DNA of 64,000 bases from Metapseudomonas resinovorans DSM 21078 (GCF_000423545.1 NZ_AUIE01000001.1:372001-436000); one strand, 5' to 3'; numbered from the stretch's first letter, positions 35,102 through 48,611 are shown. Translations and numbers: made by a program. The notes: generated by a model not told the origin, from the sequence alone.

Positions 35102-36178
35102 ATGCGTGAACAACTGTTAGCAGCCGAGAAGGTCAAGGCCATCGACTGGCGTGACGGCGTGCTCCACCTGCTCGACCAGCGTTTGCTGCCGGCTGAAGAG
35201 GTCTGGCTGGCCTACGAATCCGCTGAAGGCGTGGCCCAGGCCATTCGCCAGATGGTGGTTCGCGGCGCGCCAGCCATTGGAATCAGTGCTGCCTACGGTG
35301 TCGTACTTGGCGCGCAGGCACGCATCGCAGCTGGTGGCGACTGGCGCGAGGCGCTGGAAGCCGACTTCAAGGTCCTGGCCGAGTCCCGGCCGACTGCGGT
35401 CAACCTCTTCTGGGCGCTGAACCGTATGCGTGAGCGCCTGGAGCGCGTGCGTGACGGCGAAACACCGCTGCAGGCGCTGGAGGCTGAGGCCATTTCCATC
35501 CATCTGAGCGATCGGGAAGCCAACCTGACCATGGCCCAGCTCGGTATGGAGCTGATTCGCAAGCACCAGGGGAGTCCCCAGGCGTTGCTGACCCACTGCA
35601 ATACGGGGGCGCTGGCGACGGGCGGTTTCGGCACCGCCCTCGGGGTGATTCGTGCGGCGCACCTGGATGGCTTGGTGGAGCGGGTCTACGCCGATGAAAC
35701 ACGCCCCTGGCTGCAGGGCGCACGACTGACTGCCTGGGAGCTGGCCAACGAAGGCGTGCCGGTGAGTCTCAATGCGGACGCCGCCGCAGCGCACCTGATG
35801 AAGACTGCCGGTATTACCTGGGTCATCGTCGGTGCCGACCGCATCACCGCCAATGGCGATGTGGCCAACAAGATCGGCACCTACCAGTTGGCAGTCAACG
35901 CCATGCACCATGGCGTGCGCTTCATGGTGGTGGCGCCCAGCTCCACCATTGATATGTCGCTGGAAAGCGGGGACGACATCCCGATCGAGGAACGTGATGG
36001 CTCAGAGCTGCTGGATCTGGGCGGCCGCCGTATTGCGGCGGAAGTGCATGCGGTCAATCCGGTTTTCGATGTGACTCCTGCCGATCTGATCGATGCCATC
36101 GTGACCGAGAAGGGTGTGGTCGAGCGTCCTGACGCAGCCAAGATGGCTCAACTGATGTGCCGCAAGCGCCTGCATTGA
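35102..36178 (+). CDS. mtnA: Methylthioribose-1-phosphate isomerase MtnA
   Basis: A 358-residue protein of the eIF2B-like isomerase family, started at the ATG giving MREQLL. Signature segments are [17 protein letters not shown] (about residues 46-62), [22 protein letters not shown] (around the catalytic Cys), [20 protein letters not shown] and [22 protein letters not shown]. It converts methylthioribose-1-P to methylthioribulose-1-P in methionine salvage. The neighbouring mtaD fits the same pathway. Confidence 0.95.
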   Translation: MREQLLAAEKVKAIDWRDGVLHLLDQRLLPAEEVWLAYESAEGVAQAIRQMVVRGAPAIGISAAYGVVLGAQARIAAGGDWREALEADFKVLAESRPTAVNLFWALNRMRERLERVRDGETPLQALEAEAISIHLSDREANLTMAQLGMELIRKHQGSPQALLTHCNTGALATGGFGTALGVIRAAHLDGLVERVYADETRPWLQGARLTAWELANEGVPVSLNADAAAAHLMKTAGITWVIVGADRITANGDVANKIGTYQLAVNAMHHGVRFMVVAPSSTIDMSLESGDDIPIEERDGSELLDLGGRRIAAEVHAVNPVFDVTPADLIDAIVTEKGVVERPDAAKMAQLMCRKRLH

Positions 36179-36421
36179 GCCGTCGGTGCGACGTTTTCAC
36201 CCTGCCGGCAGGCCGCCCGGCGGGGTAGGTGCAAGACGGTGACTATGGTAAGCTCCGGCAGTTATTGCCGCCCCTCCATTGAGGCGGCCCAATTGCACAG
36301 ATCCTTGGCTTAACTCGTTGATTTGTCGTGAGTCGCTGCAGCATCTGGCCGCAGTGGCGAGCTTCGCGCCGCTCAGGACGAGCGGGGCGGAGTTTCATCA
36401 GAAAAAGGAACCAGGCTTCTC

Positions 36422-39199
<2,778 letters not shown>

Positions 39200-39258
39200 T
39201 AGTTGTAGAAACGGGCAGGCCGTCAGCCGGCCTGTCCATTCGGTAGGTAACAATTGGC

Positions 39259-39276
39259 GGGGGCACCGGTGCCCCC
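39259..39276. repeat. 18-bp perfect palindrome upstream of serC
   Basis: GGGGGCACC followed directly by GGTGCCCCC, 17 bases before the serC ATG. It has no loop and no T-run, so it is either a protein-binding site or a cruciform/leader hairpin that could affect serC initiation. Confidence 0.6.
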
Positions 39277-39292
39277 GCGCTACCCAGTGAGA

Positions 39293-40384
39293 ATGGATGT
39301 GAGCAAGCGAGCCTTTAACTTCTGCGCCGGCCCGGCCGCGCTTCCGGAAGCTGTTCTGCAACGCGCCCAGGCGGAACTCCTTGATTGGCAGGGCAAAGGC
39401 CTTTCCGTCATGGAAATGAGCCACCGCAGCGACGAGTATGTTGCCATTGCCGAAAAGGCCGAGCAGGACCTGCGCGACCTCCTGTCCATTCCCTCCAATT
39501 ACAAGGTGCTGTTCCTCCAGGGCGGTGCCAGCCAGCAGTTCGCCGAGATTCCGCTGAACCTGCTGCCGGAAAACGGTGTCGCCGATTACGTCGAAACCGG
39601 CATCTGGTCGAAGAAAAGCATCGAAGAGGCCAGCCGCTTCGGCCGCGTCAACGTTGCTGCCAGTGCCAAGGGCTACGACTACTTCGCGATTCCCGGTCAG
39701 AACGAGTGGCAGCTGTCGAAAGACGCGGCCTACCTGCACTACGCCTCCAACGAAACCATCGGTGGCCTGCAGTTCGACTGGATTCCGGAGGTGGGCGACG
39801 TGCCCCTGGTCGTGGACATGTCCTCGGACATCCTGTCCCGCCCGCTGGACGTTTCCCGCTTCGGCCTGATCTACGCTGGTGCCCAGAAGAACATCGGCCC
39901 CAGCGGCCTGGTCGTGGTCATCGTCCGTGAGGACCTGCTCGGACGGGCCCGCGCCAGTTGCCCGACCATGCTCAACTACAAAGTCGCCGCCGATAACGGC
40001 TCCATGTACAACACCCCGGCCACCTTCTCCTGGTACCTCTCGGGCCTCGTCTTCGAGTGGCTGAAGGAGCAGGGCGGCGTCGAGGCCATGGAGCAGCGCA
40101 ACAAGGCGAAGAAGGAATTGCTCTACGGCTACATCGACAAGAGCGATTTCTACACCAACCCGATCGCCCACAATGCCCGCTCCTGGATGAACGTTCCGTT
40201 CCGCCTTGCAGACGAGCGCCTGGACAAGGACTTCCTCGTCGGCGCCGACGCCCGTGGCCTGCTGAACCTCAAAGGCCACCGTTCTGTAGGCGGTATGCGC
40301 GCCTCCATCTACAACGCCGTCGGCCTCGATGCGGTCGAAGCCCTGGTGGCCTATATGGCGGAGTTCGAGAAGGAGCGCGGCTGA
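39293..40384 (+). CDS. serC: Phosphoserine aminotransferase SerC
   Basis: A 363-residue fold-type I PLP enzyme, started at the ATG giving MDVSKRAFNFCAGPAALPE. The phosphate-binding motif is LQGGASQQFAEIP; the PLP-Lys lies in YAGAQKNIGPSGLV (about residue 200); HRSVGGMRASIYNAV is at the C-terminus. It makes phosphoserine for serine and takes part in pyridoxal synthesis. The next gene pheA starts 2 bases after its stop. In pseudomonads this gene heads a serC-pheA-hisC-tyrA::aroA-cmk block. Confidence 0.96.
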   Translation: MDVSKRAFNFCAGPAALPEAVLQRAQAELLDWQGKGLSVMEMSHRSDEYVAIAEKAEQDLRDLLSIPSNYKVLFLQGGASQQFAEIPLNLLPENGVADYVETGIWSKKSIEEASRFGRVNVAASAKGYDYFAIPGQNEWQLSKDAAYLHYASNETIGGLQFDWIPEVGDVPLVVDMSSDILSRPLDVSRFGLIYAGAQKNIGPSGLVVVIVREDLLGRARASCPTMLNYKVAADNGSMYNTPATFSWYLSGLVFEWLKEQGGVEAMEQRNKAKKELLYGYIDKSDFYTNPIAHNARSWMNVPFRLADERLDKDFLVGADARGLLNLKGHRSVGGMRASIYNAVGLDAVEALVAYMAEFEKERG

Positions 40385-40385
40385 T

Positions 40386-41480
40386 ATGTCCGAGCAAGAA
40401 CTCAAGGCACTGCGCCTGCGCATCGACAGTCTCGACGAGAAGATCCTCGACCTGATCAGCGAGCGCGCTCGCTGCGCCCAGGACGTCGCTCGCGTGAAAA
40501 TGGCCTCCCTGCCGGAAGGCGAGAAGCCGGTCTTCTACCGTCCAGAGCGCGAGGCCTGGGTCCTCAAGCACATCATGGATCGCAACCAGGGCCCGCTGGA
40601 CAACGAAGAGATGGCGCGGCTGTTCCGCGAAATCATGTCTTCCTGCCTGGCCCTGGAGCAGCCGCTCAAGGTCGCCTACCTCGGTCCGGAAGGCACTTTC
40701 ACCCAGGCCGCGGCGCTCAAGCATTTCGGCCACGCGGTGATCAGCTCGCCGATGGCCGCCATCGACGAAGTGTTCCGCGAAGTGGCCGCCGGCGCGGTCA
40801 ACTTTGGCGTGGTACCGGTAGAGAACTCCACCGAGGGCGCGGTGAACCACACCCTCGACAGCTTCCTCGAACACGACATGGTGATCTGTGGCGAGGTGGA
40901 GTTGCGTATCCACCACCACCTGCTGGTGGGCGAAAGCACCAAGACCGACAACATCACCCGCATCTACTCCCACGCCCAATCCCTGGCGCAGTGCCGCAAG
41001 TGGCTGGACGCCCATTACCCGAATGTCGAGCGCGTGGCGGTGTCCAGCAACGCCGACGCCGCCAAGCGGGTGAAGAGCGAGTGGAACTCGGCCGCCATTG
41101 CCGGTGACATGGCAGCCAGCCTCTACGGCCTGACCAAGCTCTGCGAAAAGATCGAGGACCGCCCGGACAACTCCACGCGCTTCCTTATCATCGGCAGCCA
41201 GGAAGTGCCGCCCACCGGCGACGACAAGACGTCGATCATCGTCTCCATGCGCAATAAGCCGGGCGCCCTGCACGAACTCCTGGTGCCGTTCCACAACAAT
41301 GGCATTGACCTGACCCGCATCGAGACCCGCCCGTCCCGCAGTGGCAAGTGGACCTACGTGTTCTTCATCGACTTCGTAGGCCACCACCGTGATCCGCTGA
41401 TCAAGGACGTGCTGGAGAAGATCAACCAGGAAGCCGTTGCCCTGAAGGTGCTGGGTTCCTACCCCAAAGCGGTGCTTTGA
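40386..41480 (+). CDS. pheA: Bifunctional chorismate mutase/prephenate dehydratase PheA
   Basis: A 364-residue protein. The chorismate mutase domain (residues ~1-90) shows LRLRIDSLDEKILDLI. The prephenate dehydratase domain (about 95-270) shows YLGPEGTFTQAAALKHF and VENSTEGAVNHTLDSF. The C-terminal ACT domain (about 285-360), with MRNKPGALHELLVPF and RIETRPSRSGKWTYVFF, gives phenylalanine feedback. It commits chorismate to phenylalanine. Confidence 0.96.
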   Translation: MSEQELKALRLRIDSLDEKILDLISERARCAQDVARVKMASLPEGEKPVFYRPEREAWVLKHIMDRNQGPLDNEEMARLFREIMSSCLALEQPLKVAYLGPEGTFTQAAALKHFGHAVISSPMAAIDEVFREVAAGAVNFGVVPVENSTEGAVNHTLDSFLEHDMVICGEVELRIHHHLLVGESTKTDNITRIYSHAQSLAQCRKWLDAHYPNVERVAVSSNADAAKRVKSEWNSAAIAGDMAASLYGLTKLCEKIEDRPDNSTRFLIIGSQEVPPTGDDKTSIIVSMRNKPGALHELLVPFHNNGIDLTRIETRPSRSGKWTYVFFIDFVGHHRDPLIKDVLEKINQEAVALKVLGSYPKAVL

Positions 41481-41559
41481 ATTAGCGACGGGCCGTCGCG
41501 CTCCAGCCAGGGTTGGGGCGCGCTACGGCGGCCCCTAGCCCGTAGTTGAGGCTGAATCC

Positions 41560-42672
41560 ATGAGCTGTGACTTCCTCGCCCTTGCCCAACCGGGCGTGCA
41601 GAAACTTTCGCCCTACGTACCCGGCAAGCCGGTGGATGAGCTGGCCCGCGAGCTGGACCTCGACCCGGCCGGTATCGTCAAGCTGGCCAGTAACGAGAAC
41701 CCCCTCGGCCCGAGCCCCAAGGCCCTGGAAGCCATTCGCGCCGAACTGGCCGAGCTGACCCGGTACCCGGACGGCAATGGTTTCGAGCTCAAGCGCCGTC
41801 TGGCGGAGCGCTGTGGCGTTACCCCGGCCCAGGTCACCCTGGGCAACGGCTCCAATGACATCCTCGATCTCGTTGCCCGTGCCTACCTGGCTCCCGGCCT
41901 GAACGCCGTGTTCAGCGAGCACGCCTTCGCCGTCTACCCCATCGCCACCCAGGCCGTGGGCGCTACCGGCAAAGTGGTTCCAGCGGTGAACTACGGCCAC
42001 GACCTGCCGGCCATGCTGGCCGCCATCGATGCCAACACGCGCGTCGTGTTCATTGCCAACCCGAACAACCCCACCGGGACCTGGTTCGGCCCCCAGGCCT
42101 TGGAAGACTTCCTCGCCAAGGTCCCGGAGAGCGTGCTGGTCGTGCTGGACGAGGCCTACATCGAGTACGCCGAAGGCGAAGAGCTGCCTGATGGCCTGAA
42201 CTACCTGGCCTGTTATCCGAACCTGCTGGTCTCCCGCACCTTCTCCAAGGCCTACGGCCTCGCCTCGTTGCGTGTGGGCTACGGCCTGTCCAGTGCCCAG
42301 GTGGCCGACGTGCTGAACCGCGTGCGCCAGCCATTCAATGTCAACAGCCTGGCCCTGGCTGCCGCTTGCGCTGCGCTGGACGATGCCGACTACCTGGCCG
42401 AGAGCCGCCGCGTCAACGATGCCGGCATGGCCCAGCTGGAAGAAGGCTTCCGCGCCCTGGGGCTGTCCTGGATTCCCTCCAAGGGCAACTTCATCGCTGT
42501 CGACTTCGGCTGCGACGCCGCCCCGATCAACCAGGCCATGCTGCGCGAAGGCGTGATCCTGCGTCCGGTGAGCGGCTACGGCATGCCGACCTTCCTGCGC
42601 GTCTCCATCGGCCTGCCGGCAGAGAACGCCCGTTGCCTGGAGGCACTGGCCAAGGTGCTCGGCCGTGGCTGA
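41560..42672 (+). CDS. hisC: Histidinol-phosphate/aromatic aminotransferase HisC
   Basis: A 370-residue fold-type I aminotransferase: KLASNENPLGPSPKA at the N-terminus, NPNNPTGTW, VVLDEAYIEYA, and the PLP-Lys motif SRTFSKAYGLASLRVGY (Lys near residue 230). Because it lies between pheA and tyrA::aroA, it probably transaminates aromatic keto acids as well as histidinol phosphate; this is the second hisC copy (hisC2 type) of pseudomonads. Its stop overlaps the next start by 8 bases. Confidence 0.93.
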   Translation: MSCDFLALAQPGVQKLSPYVPGKPVDELARELDLDPAGIVKLASNENPLGPSPKALEAIRAELAELTRYPDGNGFELKRRLAERCGVTPAQVTLGNGSNDILDLVARAYLAPGLNAVFSEHAFAVYPIATQAVGATGKVVPAVNYGHDLPAMLAAIDANTRVVFIANPNNPTGTWFGPQALEDFLAKVPESVLVVLDEAYIEYAEGEELPDGLNYLACYPNLLVSRTFSKAYGLASLRVGYGLSSAQVADVLNRVRQPFNVNSLALAAACAALDDADYLAESRRVNDAGMAQLEEGFRALGLSWIPSKGNFIAVDFGCDAAPINQAMLREGVILRPVSGYGMPTFLRVSIGLPAENARCLEALAKVLGRG

Positions 42673-44908
42673 TGTCATGACCCTGAAACAGGGCGCCCCT
42701 ATCTTCGGGCGCCTGGTGGTGATCGGCCTCGGCCTGATCGGTGGTTCCTTCTCCAAGGGGCTGCGCGAGAAGGGCCTGTTCGCCGAAGTGGTGGGCGTGG
42801 ACAAGGACCAGGAGTCCTGCCGCATTGCCGTCGAAACCGGCGTGGTCGACCGTTGCGAGAGTGACCTCGCTGCGGCCTGCCGCGGTGCCGACGTTATCCA
42901 GCTCGCGGTTCCCATCCTCGCCATGGAAAAGCTCCTCGCTGAACTGGCTTCCCTCGATCTGGGCGACGCTGTGCTGACCGATGTCGGCAGCGCCAAGGGC
43001 AACGTGGTGCGCGCGGTGCGTCGGGTTTTCGACGGCATGCCGGCGCGCTTCGTGCCCGGCCACCCTATCGCCGGTTCCGAGAAGAGTGGGGTGGAGGCGG
43101 CCAACGCCGGCCTGTTCCGTCGTCACAAGGTCATCCTTACGCCGGTGGAAAACACCGATCCATCCGCCTTGCAGTGCGTCGACCAGCTCTGGCGCGCCCT
43201 CGGCGCTGACGTTGAACACATGGAGGTCGAGCACCACGACGAGGTGCTCGCCGCGACCAGCCACCTGCCGCACCTGCTGGCATTCGGTCTGGTCGACTCG
43301 CTGGCCAAGCGCAGCGAGAATCTGGAAATCTTCCGATATGCCGCCGGTGGCTTCCGCGACTTCACGCGGATTGCCGGCAGCGACCCGGTGATGTGGCACG
43401 ACATCTTCCTCGCCAACCGCGACGCCGTGCTACGCATCCTGGACGCATTTCGCGCCGACCTCGACGCCCTGCGCGGCGCGGTCGACGCAGGGGATGGGCA
43501 TGAACTGCTGGGCGTGTTCACCCGCGCCCGCTTCGCCCGCGAGCATTTCAGCAAAATCCTGGCCCGCAGGGCCTATGTGGACGCCATGCACAACAACGAT
43601 CTGATTTACCTGGCGCAGCCGGGTGGCAAACTCGCCGGCCGTATCCGCGTACCGGGCGACAAATCCATTTCCCACCGCTCCATCATGCTCGGCTCCCTGG
43701 CCGAAGGCACCACAGAAGTCGAAGGCTTCCTCGAGGGCGAAGACGCCCTGGCAACCCTGCAAGCCTTCCGCGACATGGGCGTGGTCATCGAAGGGCCGCA
43801 CCACGGCCGCGTGACCATCCACGGTGTCGGCCTGCACGGCCTGAAGCCGCCGCCCGGCCCGCTCTATCTGGGTAACTCGGGTACCTCCATGCGCCTGCTC
43901 AGCGGCCTGCTGGCAGCGCAGCCGTTCGACACCACCCTGACCGGCGACGCCTCGCTGTCCAAGCGTCCGATGAATCGCGTGGCCAAGCCGCTGCGCGAAA
44001 TGGGCGCTGTGATCGAGACTGGCGCCGAAGGCCGCCCGCCGCTGACCATCCGTGGCGGCCAGCGCCTCACTGGCATGAACTACGAAATGCCCATGGCCAG
44101 CGCCCAGGTGAAATCCTGCCTGCTGCTCGCCGGTCTCTACGCCGCCGGTGAAACCGCGGTCACCGAACCGGCACCGACTCGCGACCACACCGAGCGCATG
44201 TTGCAAGGCTTCGGCTACCCGGTGAAGGTGGACGGCAACACCGCCACCGTCGAGAGCGGCCACAAGCTTTCCGCTTCCCGCATCGAAGTGCCCGCCGACA
44301 TCTCCTCGGCAGCCTTCTTCCTGGTCGCCGCCAGCATTGCCGAAGGCTCCGAACTGGTACTGGAACACGTTGGCATCAACCCGACCCGTACCGGCGTGAT
44401 CGACATCCTCAAGCTGATGGGCGGCGACATCACCCTGGAAAACCAGCGTGAAGTGGGCGGAGAGCCTGTAGCCGATATCCGTGTGCGCGCAGCCAAGCTG
44501 AAGGGCATCGACATCCCTGAAGACCTGGTGCCGCTGGCTATCGACGAGTTCCCCGTGCTCTTCGTCGCGGCTGCCTGTGCCGAAGGCCGTACCGTGCTGC
44601 GTGGCGCGGAAGAACTGCGGGTGAAGGAATCCGATCGCATCCAGGTCATGGCCGACGGCCTGCAGGCCCTGGGTGTGAAGGCCGAGCCGACTCCGGACGG
44701 CATCGTCATCGAAGGCGGTGTCATGGGCGGTGGCGAAGTCTGGAGCCACGGCGATCACCGTATTGCCATGTCCTTCAGCGTGGCGTCGCTGCGTGCCAGC
44801 GCGCCGATCCGCATCCATGACTGCGCCAACGTCGCCACCTCCTTCCCCAATTTCCTCGGTCTCGCGACCCAGTCCGGCATCCGCGTAGCGGAAGAGGGCA
44901 AGGCATGA
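42665..44908 (+). CDS. Prephenate dehydrogenase-EPSP synthase fusion (TyrA::AroA)
   Basis: A 747-residue fusion known from pseudomonads. Residues ~10-300 are TyrA, with the NAD motif [16 protein letters not shown] and active region [14 protein letters not shown]. Residues ~320-745 are AroA, with the PEP/shikimate-phosphate segments [25 protein letters not shown] and LRVKESDRI. It joins the shikimate pathway step to tyrosine synthesis in one polypeptide. It starts at GTG or 12 bases later at ATG, and overlaps both neighbours. Confidence 0.95.
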   Translation: MADVMTLKQGAPIFGRLVVIGLGLIGGSFSKGLREKGLFAEVVGVDKDQESCRIAVETGVVDRCESDLAAACRGADVIQLAVPILAMEKLLAELASLDLGDAVLTDVGSAKGNVVRAVRRVFDGMPARFVPGHPIAGSEKSGVEAANAGLFRRHKVILTPVENTDPSALQCVDQLWRALGADVEHMEVEHHDEVLAATSHLPHLLAFGLVDSLAKRSENLEIFRYAAGGFRDFTRIAGSDPVMWHDIFLANRDAVLRILDAFRADLDALRGAVDAGDGHELLGVFTRARFAREHFSKILARRAYVDAMHNNDLIYLAQPGGKLAGRIRVPGDKSISHRSIMLGSLAEGTTEVEGFLEGEDALATLQAFRDMGVVIEGPHHGRVTIHGVGLHGLKPPPGPLYLGNSGTSMRLLSGLLAAQPFDTTLTGDASLSKRPMNRVAKPLREMGAVIETGAEGRPPLTIRGGQRLTGMNYEMPMASAQVKSCLLLAGLYAAGETAVTEPAPTRDHTERMLQGFGYPVKVDGNTATVESGHKLSASRIEVPADISSAAFFLVAASIAEGSELVLEHVGINPTRTGVIDILKLMGGDITLENQREVGGEPVADIRVRAAKLKGIDIPEDLVPLAIDEFPVLFVAAACAEGRTVLRGAEELRVKESDRIQVMADGLQALGVKAEPTPDGIVIEGGVMGGGEVWSHGDHRIAMSFSVASLRASAPIRIHDCANVATSFPNFLGLATQSGIRVAEEGKA

Positions 44909-45591
44909 ACGCCAACCTGCCCGTAATCGCCATCGACGGGCCCAGCGGCTCCGGCAAGGGCACCGTAGCTGGCCTGCTGGCCAAGCGCCTGGGCTGGCGC
45001 CTGCTGGATTCCGGTGCGCTGTATCGCCTGCTGGCATTCGCCGCGCGCAATCACGGGGTCGACCTGACCAACGAGGAATCCCTCAAGGTCCTGGCCGCTC
45101 ACCTGGACGTGCAGTTCAACGCCAAGACCGGTGGTGGCCAGAGCATCATCCTGGAAGGCGAGGACGTCACCGACATCATCCGCTCCGAGCAGGTGGGCGC
45201 CGGCGCCTCCCAGGTCGCTGCACTGCCCGCCGTGCGCGAAGCGCTGCTGCAGCGCCAGCGTGCCTTCCTCGAACCCCCCGGCCTGGTGGCCGATGGTCGC
45301 GACATGGGCACCGTGGTCTTCCCCCAGGCGCAGCTGAAGATCTTCCTCACCGCCAGCGCTGAAGAGCGTGCCCGTCGCCGCTACCTGCAGCTCAAGGGCA
45401 AGGGCATGGAGGCCGACCTGAGCGCTCTGCTGAAGGAAATCCAGGACCGCGACGAACGCGACAGCCAGCGCTCCGTCGCCCCGCTGAAGCCGGCTCCGGA
45501 TGCGATCATCCTCGACTCCACCAGCCTCAGCATCGAGGAGGTGCAAGGCAAGATCCTCGAAGCCTTCGCTGCCCTTGGCCTGGACGACTGA
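44905..45591 (+). CDS. cmk: Cytidylate kinase Cmk
   Basis: A 228-residue NMP kinase. The P-loop is [17 protein letters not shown], and the substrate segments are LLDSGALYR and [10 protein letters not shown]; the LID region is [16 protein letters not shown]. It phosphorylates CMP and dCMP. Its ATG overlaps the tyrA::aroA stop. Normally rpsA and ihfB follow in gammaproteobacteria; here a terminator and unrelated genes follow instead. Confidence 0.96.
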   Translation: MNANLPVIAIDGPSGSGKGTVAGLLAKRLGWRLLDSGALYRLLAFAARNHGVDLTNEESLKVLAAHLDVQFNAKTGGGQSIILEGEDVTDIIRSEQVGAGASQVAALPAVREALLQRQRAFLEPPGLVADGRDMGTVVFPQAQLKIFLTASAEERARRRYLQLKGKGMEADLSALLKEIQDRDERDSQRSVAPLKPAPDAIILDSTSLSIEEVQGKILEAFAALGLDD

Positions 45592-45605
45592 GCCCCAGCT
45601 GATGC

Positions 45606-45642
45606 AAAAACGCCGCAGTCATCGACTGCGGCGTTTCTGTTT
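45606..45642 (+). terminator. Strong terminator after cmk
   Basis: A perfect 13-bp stem AAACGCCGCAGTC/GACTGCGGCGTTT with a 3-base loop and a T-rich trailer, 14 bases past the cmk stop. It closes the serC-cmk operon. Confidence 0.9.
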
Positions 45643-45681
45643 GTGGGGCAAGGCCATGGAGATGAGTACCTCGGCGATGCT

Positions 45682-46689
45682 TTACGGCCTGGCTGAAGCG
45701 TCAGCCGGGGAAGTGAGAGGGGCCAGTTCCGGCCGCTGTGCATAGCGCTGCGCCAGTACGGCACAGACCATCAGCTGGATCTGATGAAACAGCATCAGCG
45801 GAAGAATGAATACGCCGATGCTGCTCCCGGCGAACAGCACCTGCGCCATGGGAACGCCAGTGGCGAGGCTTTTCTTCGAGCCGGCGAAGAGAATGGTGAT
45901 GCGGTCTTCGAGGTCGAAGCCCAACCATTTACCCAGCAGATGGACGATCAGCAAAACCAACGCCAGCAGCAAGCAGCACCCGGCCACCACGCCCAGCAGC
46001 TTCAGGGCCGGAACCTGCTGCCAGAGTCCGCCGATCACCGCTGCACTGAATGCGGTGTAGACCACCAGCAGGATGCTTCCCTGGTCGACGTTCTTCAGCC
46101 ACCCCTTGTTGCGGGTCACCCAGTTGCCGATCCAGCGGCGGGCGAATTGGCCGGCAATGAAGGGCAACAGCAGCTGGATGCTGATCTTGCGGATAGCCTC
46201 GACAGTCGAACCCCCATCCCCGTGAACACCCATCAGCAAGGCGACCAGCACGGGCGTGATGAAAATGCCAATCAGACTGGAAGCGGCGGCACTGCAGACT
46301 GCCGCCGGGAGATTGCCGCGCGCCAGTGAGGTGAAGGCAATGGCCGATTGCACGGTGGCGGGCAGGGCGCAGAGATAGAGGAAACCCGCGTAGAGCTCGG
46401 TTCCCACCAAGGGCAGAAGCACCGGTTTCAGGGCCAGGCCCAGCAACGGGAACAGGCCGAAGGTGCAAGTGAATACCAGGAGGTGCAGGCGCCAGTGGCC
46501 GGCGCCGGTGATCACGGCCTCGCGGGACAGCTTGGCGCCGTGCAGGAAAAAGAGCAGGCCGATCGCGATATTGGTGATCCAGCTGAAGGCCACTGCCAGT
46601 TGGCCTTGAGCGGGTAGTAGGGTGGCAGTGGCGACGACGGCGATCAGCGTGAGGGTGAAGTTGTCCGGCAGGAAACGCGAGCGGGCCAT
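45682..46689 (-). CDS. Bile acid:sodium symporter-like transporter (SBF-like)
   Basis: A 335-residue protein with about ten hydrophobic segments. It starts MARSRFLPDNFTLTLIAVV and has GLLFFLHGAKLSREAV, LCALPATVQSAIAF, and the late helix GSKKSLATGVPMAQVLFAG, which are typical of the YfeH/PF13593 group. These secondary transporters have unknown physiological substrates, perhaps organic anions. A divergent AraC-type regulator starts 83 bases away and may control it. Confidence 0.88.
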   Translation of the reverse strand: MARSRFLPDNFTLTLIAVVATATLLPAQGQLAVAFSWITNIAIGLLFFLHGAKLSREAVITGAGHWRLHLLVFTCTFGLFPLLGLALKPVLLPLVGTELYAGFLYLCALPATVQSAIAFTSLARGNLPAAVCSAAASSLIGIFITPVLVALLMGVHGDGGSTVEAIRKISIQLLLPFIAGQFARRWIGNWVTRNKGWLKNVDQGSILLVVYTAFSAAVIGGLWQQVPALKLLGVVAGCCLLLALVLLIVHLLGKWLGFDLEDRITILFAGSKKSLATGVPMAQVLFAGSSIGVFILPLMLFHQIQLMVCAVLAQRYAQRPELAPLTSPADASARP

Positions 46690-46772
46690 GGTGTGAGTCC
46701 GGTTATTGTCATTGAGGCTCGGGATACTCTAGCCTTGGTCAGGTATGCCGACTAACGCGATAGGGGCAAGAA

Positions 46773-47564
46773 ATGCCTGAAAACGGACAGGGTGTGTGGC
46801 CCGAGCGGCAGGTCCCACGACTCGAAAAACTGCCTCGCCCGCTATTCGCCCGCAATGAGTCGCTGGAGAACGCGGTGGGGACGCCGCGCCATACCCATGC
46901 CTGGGTGCAACTGTCCTATGCCATTCGCGGGGTGCTGCATGTGCACACCGCTGAAGGGAGCTTCGTCGCGCCGCCGCAGCGTGCAGTGTGGATACCGGCG
47001 GGCGCGGAGCACGAAGTGTTCAGCTCCCCGCATACGGAAATGCGCAGCCTGTACCTGGACGCCGCAGTCACTGGCAGCGGGCTCGACAGCTGCCGGGTGA
47101 TCGAGATCGACGCCCTTACGCGAGAGCTGATCCGGCGCTTCTGCGAACTGCCGGTGGAATATGACGAGGACGGCCCCGACGGTCGGTTGGCGCAGGTCCT
47201 GCTGGATCAGCTGTTGGTGGCCCGCGAGGTCAGCTTGTCCTTGCCGTTACCCAGTGACCCTCGGTTGCTGCGGCTGTGCCGGGCGCTGCAGGAAGCCCCT
47301 GACGACGCCCGGACGCTGTTGCAATGGAGCGAGGATATCGGTGCCTCGGAAAAGACCCTGCGGCGTTTGTTCCTGCGTGAAACCGGCCTGACTTTCCGCG
47401 TCTGGCGCCAGCGGCTGCGGCTGCATGGCTCGCTGGAAGCGCTGGAGCAGGGGCAGCGAGTCACTGAAGTCGCGCTGGCCTGTGGTTACGATTCCACCTC
47501 TGCCTTCATCGCGGCATTCCGACAGCACTTCGGCGTGACGCCGGGGGACTTCTTCCAGTCCTGA
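46773..47564 (+). CDS. AraC-family regulator with cupin sensor
   Basis: A 263-residue protein with an N-terminal cupin (RHTHAWVQLSYAIRGVLHVHT at about residues 30-52, in part; PQRAVWIPAGAEHEV). The C-terminal AraC domain shows WSEDIGASEKTLRRLFLRETG and VTEVALACGYDSTSAFIAAFRQHFG. It is transcribed divergently from the SBF-like transporter gene and is the best candidate for its regulator. Confidence 0.9.
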   Translation: MPENGQGVWPERQVPRLEKLPRPLFARNESLENAVGTPRHTHAWVQLSYAIRGVLHVHTAEGSFVAPPQRAVWIPAGAEHEVFSSPHTEMRSLYLDAAVTGSGLDSCRVIEIDALTRELIRRFCELPVEYDEDGPDGRLAQVLLDQLLVAREVSLSLPLPSDPRLLRLCRALQEAPDDARTLLQWSEDIGASEKTLRRLFLRETGLTFRVWRQRLRLHGSLEALEQGQRVTEVALACGYDSTSAFIAAFRQHFGVTPGDFFQS

Positions 47565-47774
47565 ACCGGGCATCGACTGTGTGTGGTCCCGGCCGCATTC
47601 CTTTTCTCTCCTGCCGACCCCCATTCCACTTCCCCAAGGGCCGACCGACACAACGCCTGGCAGGGCAATTCGGTGTGCGTCACTGTGAGTCCCCGGCATT
47701 CTTTCAATCAATGATGCTTGAGCGCACGGGGCGCCCTTCACATAGTGGGGGCGACCACAATCGGGAGAAAGGCG

Positions 47775-48611
47775 TTGAGCGATTACCAGAGCTTCACCCG
47801 CGAAGATCACGATGGCGTTGCCGTGGTGCGTTTCGATCATCCACCGATCAATCTGGTCGATCGCACCATGGTGATCGACCTGCTGCACCTGGCGAAGAGC
47901 CTCGAGGGTGACGTTCAGACCAAAGTGGTGATCTTTCGCAGCGATAATCCCGAGTTCTTCCTGGCTCACTATGACCTGGGCAGCCAACTGGATGCCGCGC
48001 CGATGGCCTTGCCACCCGGCGTGGCCAGCCCCCTGAGTGGGCTCTTCAGCCGTTTCAGTCGCCTTCCGCAGGTCACCATCGGCGAGCTGCGCGGGCGCGC
48101 CCGTGGGGCGGGAAGTGAGTTCCTCCTGGCGCTGGATATGCGGTTTGCTGCTGAAGAAACCGCCGTACTGGGGCAGCCGGAAATTGGCGTGGGGCTATTG
48201 CCTGGTGCCGGTGGCACGGTGCGGTTGACTCAAATGCTGGGTAGGGCTCGGGCGCTGGAAGTCTGTCTGGGCGGTGACGACTTCGATGCCAGGCTGGCGG
48301 AGCGTTATGGCTGGATCAACCGTGCGTTGCCAGGCGAACAGCTCGGTTCGTTCTGCGATGCACTGGCCCGTCGCATCGCGGGCTTCCCGGCCGGCGGAAT
48401 TGCCAACGTCAAAGCAGTCGTGGAGCGTGTCAGCAGTGCCGACGACGATGCGCTGGTAGACGAGTCGCAGCGCTTCGTGGCTGACATGCAGGCCCCGGAA
48501 ACCGTTGAGCGGGTCCGCTGGATGCTGGCGCAAGGCGGCCAGACCCACGGCGTGATGGAGCGTCAACTGGGCACCCTTTTAGGGCGTTACCCGCACCCCT
48601 TGAACGAATGA
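47775..48611 (+). CDS. Enoyl-CoA hydratase/isomerase family protein
   Basis: A 278-residue crotonase-fold protein if started at the TTG preceded by GGGAGAAAGG; an in-frame GTG 57 bases upstream is possible. Motifs are VRFDHPPINLVDRTM, the oxyanion-hole segment RGRARGAGSEFLLALDMRFAA, and GQPEIGVGLLPGAGGTVRL, with the Glu of PEIGVG in the usual place. It probably acts on an acyl-CoA thioester; the substrate is not predictable. No acyl-CoA pathway genes are nearby. Confidence 0.82.
   Translation: MSDYQSFTREDHDGVAVVRFDHPPINLVDRTMVIDLLHLAKSLEGDVQTKVVIFRSDNPEFFLAHYDLGSQLDAAPMALPPGVASPLSGLFSRFSRLPQVTIGELRGRARGAGSEFLLALDMRFAAEETAVLGQPEIGVGLLPGAGGTVRLTQMLGRARALEVCLGGDDFDARLAERYGWINRALPGEQLGSFCDALARRIAGFPAGGIANVKAVVERVSSADDDALVDESQRFVADMQAPETVERVRWMLAQGGQTHGVMERQLGTLLGRYPHPLNE

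Noticed and set aside
43430-45037. Minus-strand frame over tyrA::aroA
   Set aside because: It is a shadow of a known fusion gene; its residue composition is typical of antisense GC frames.
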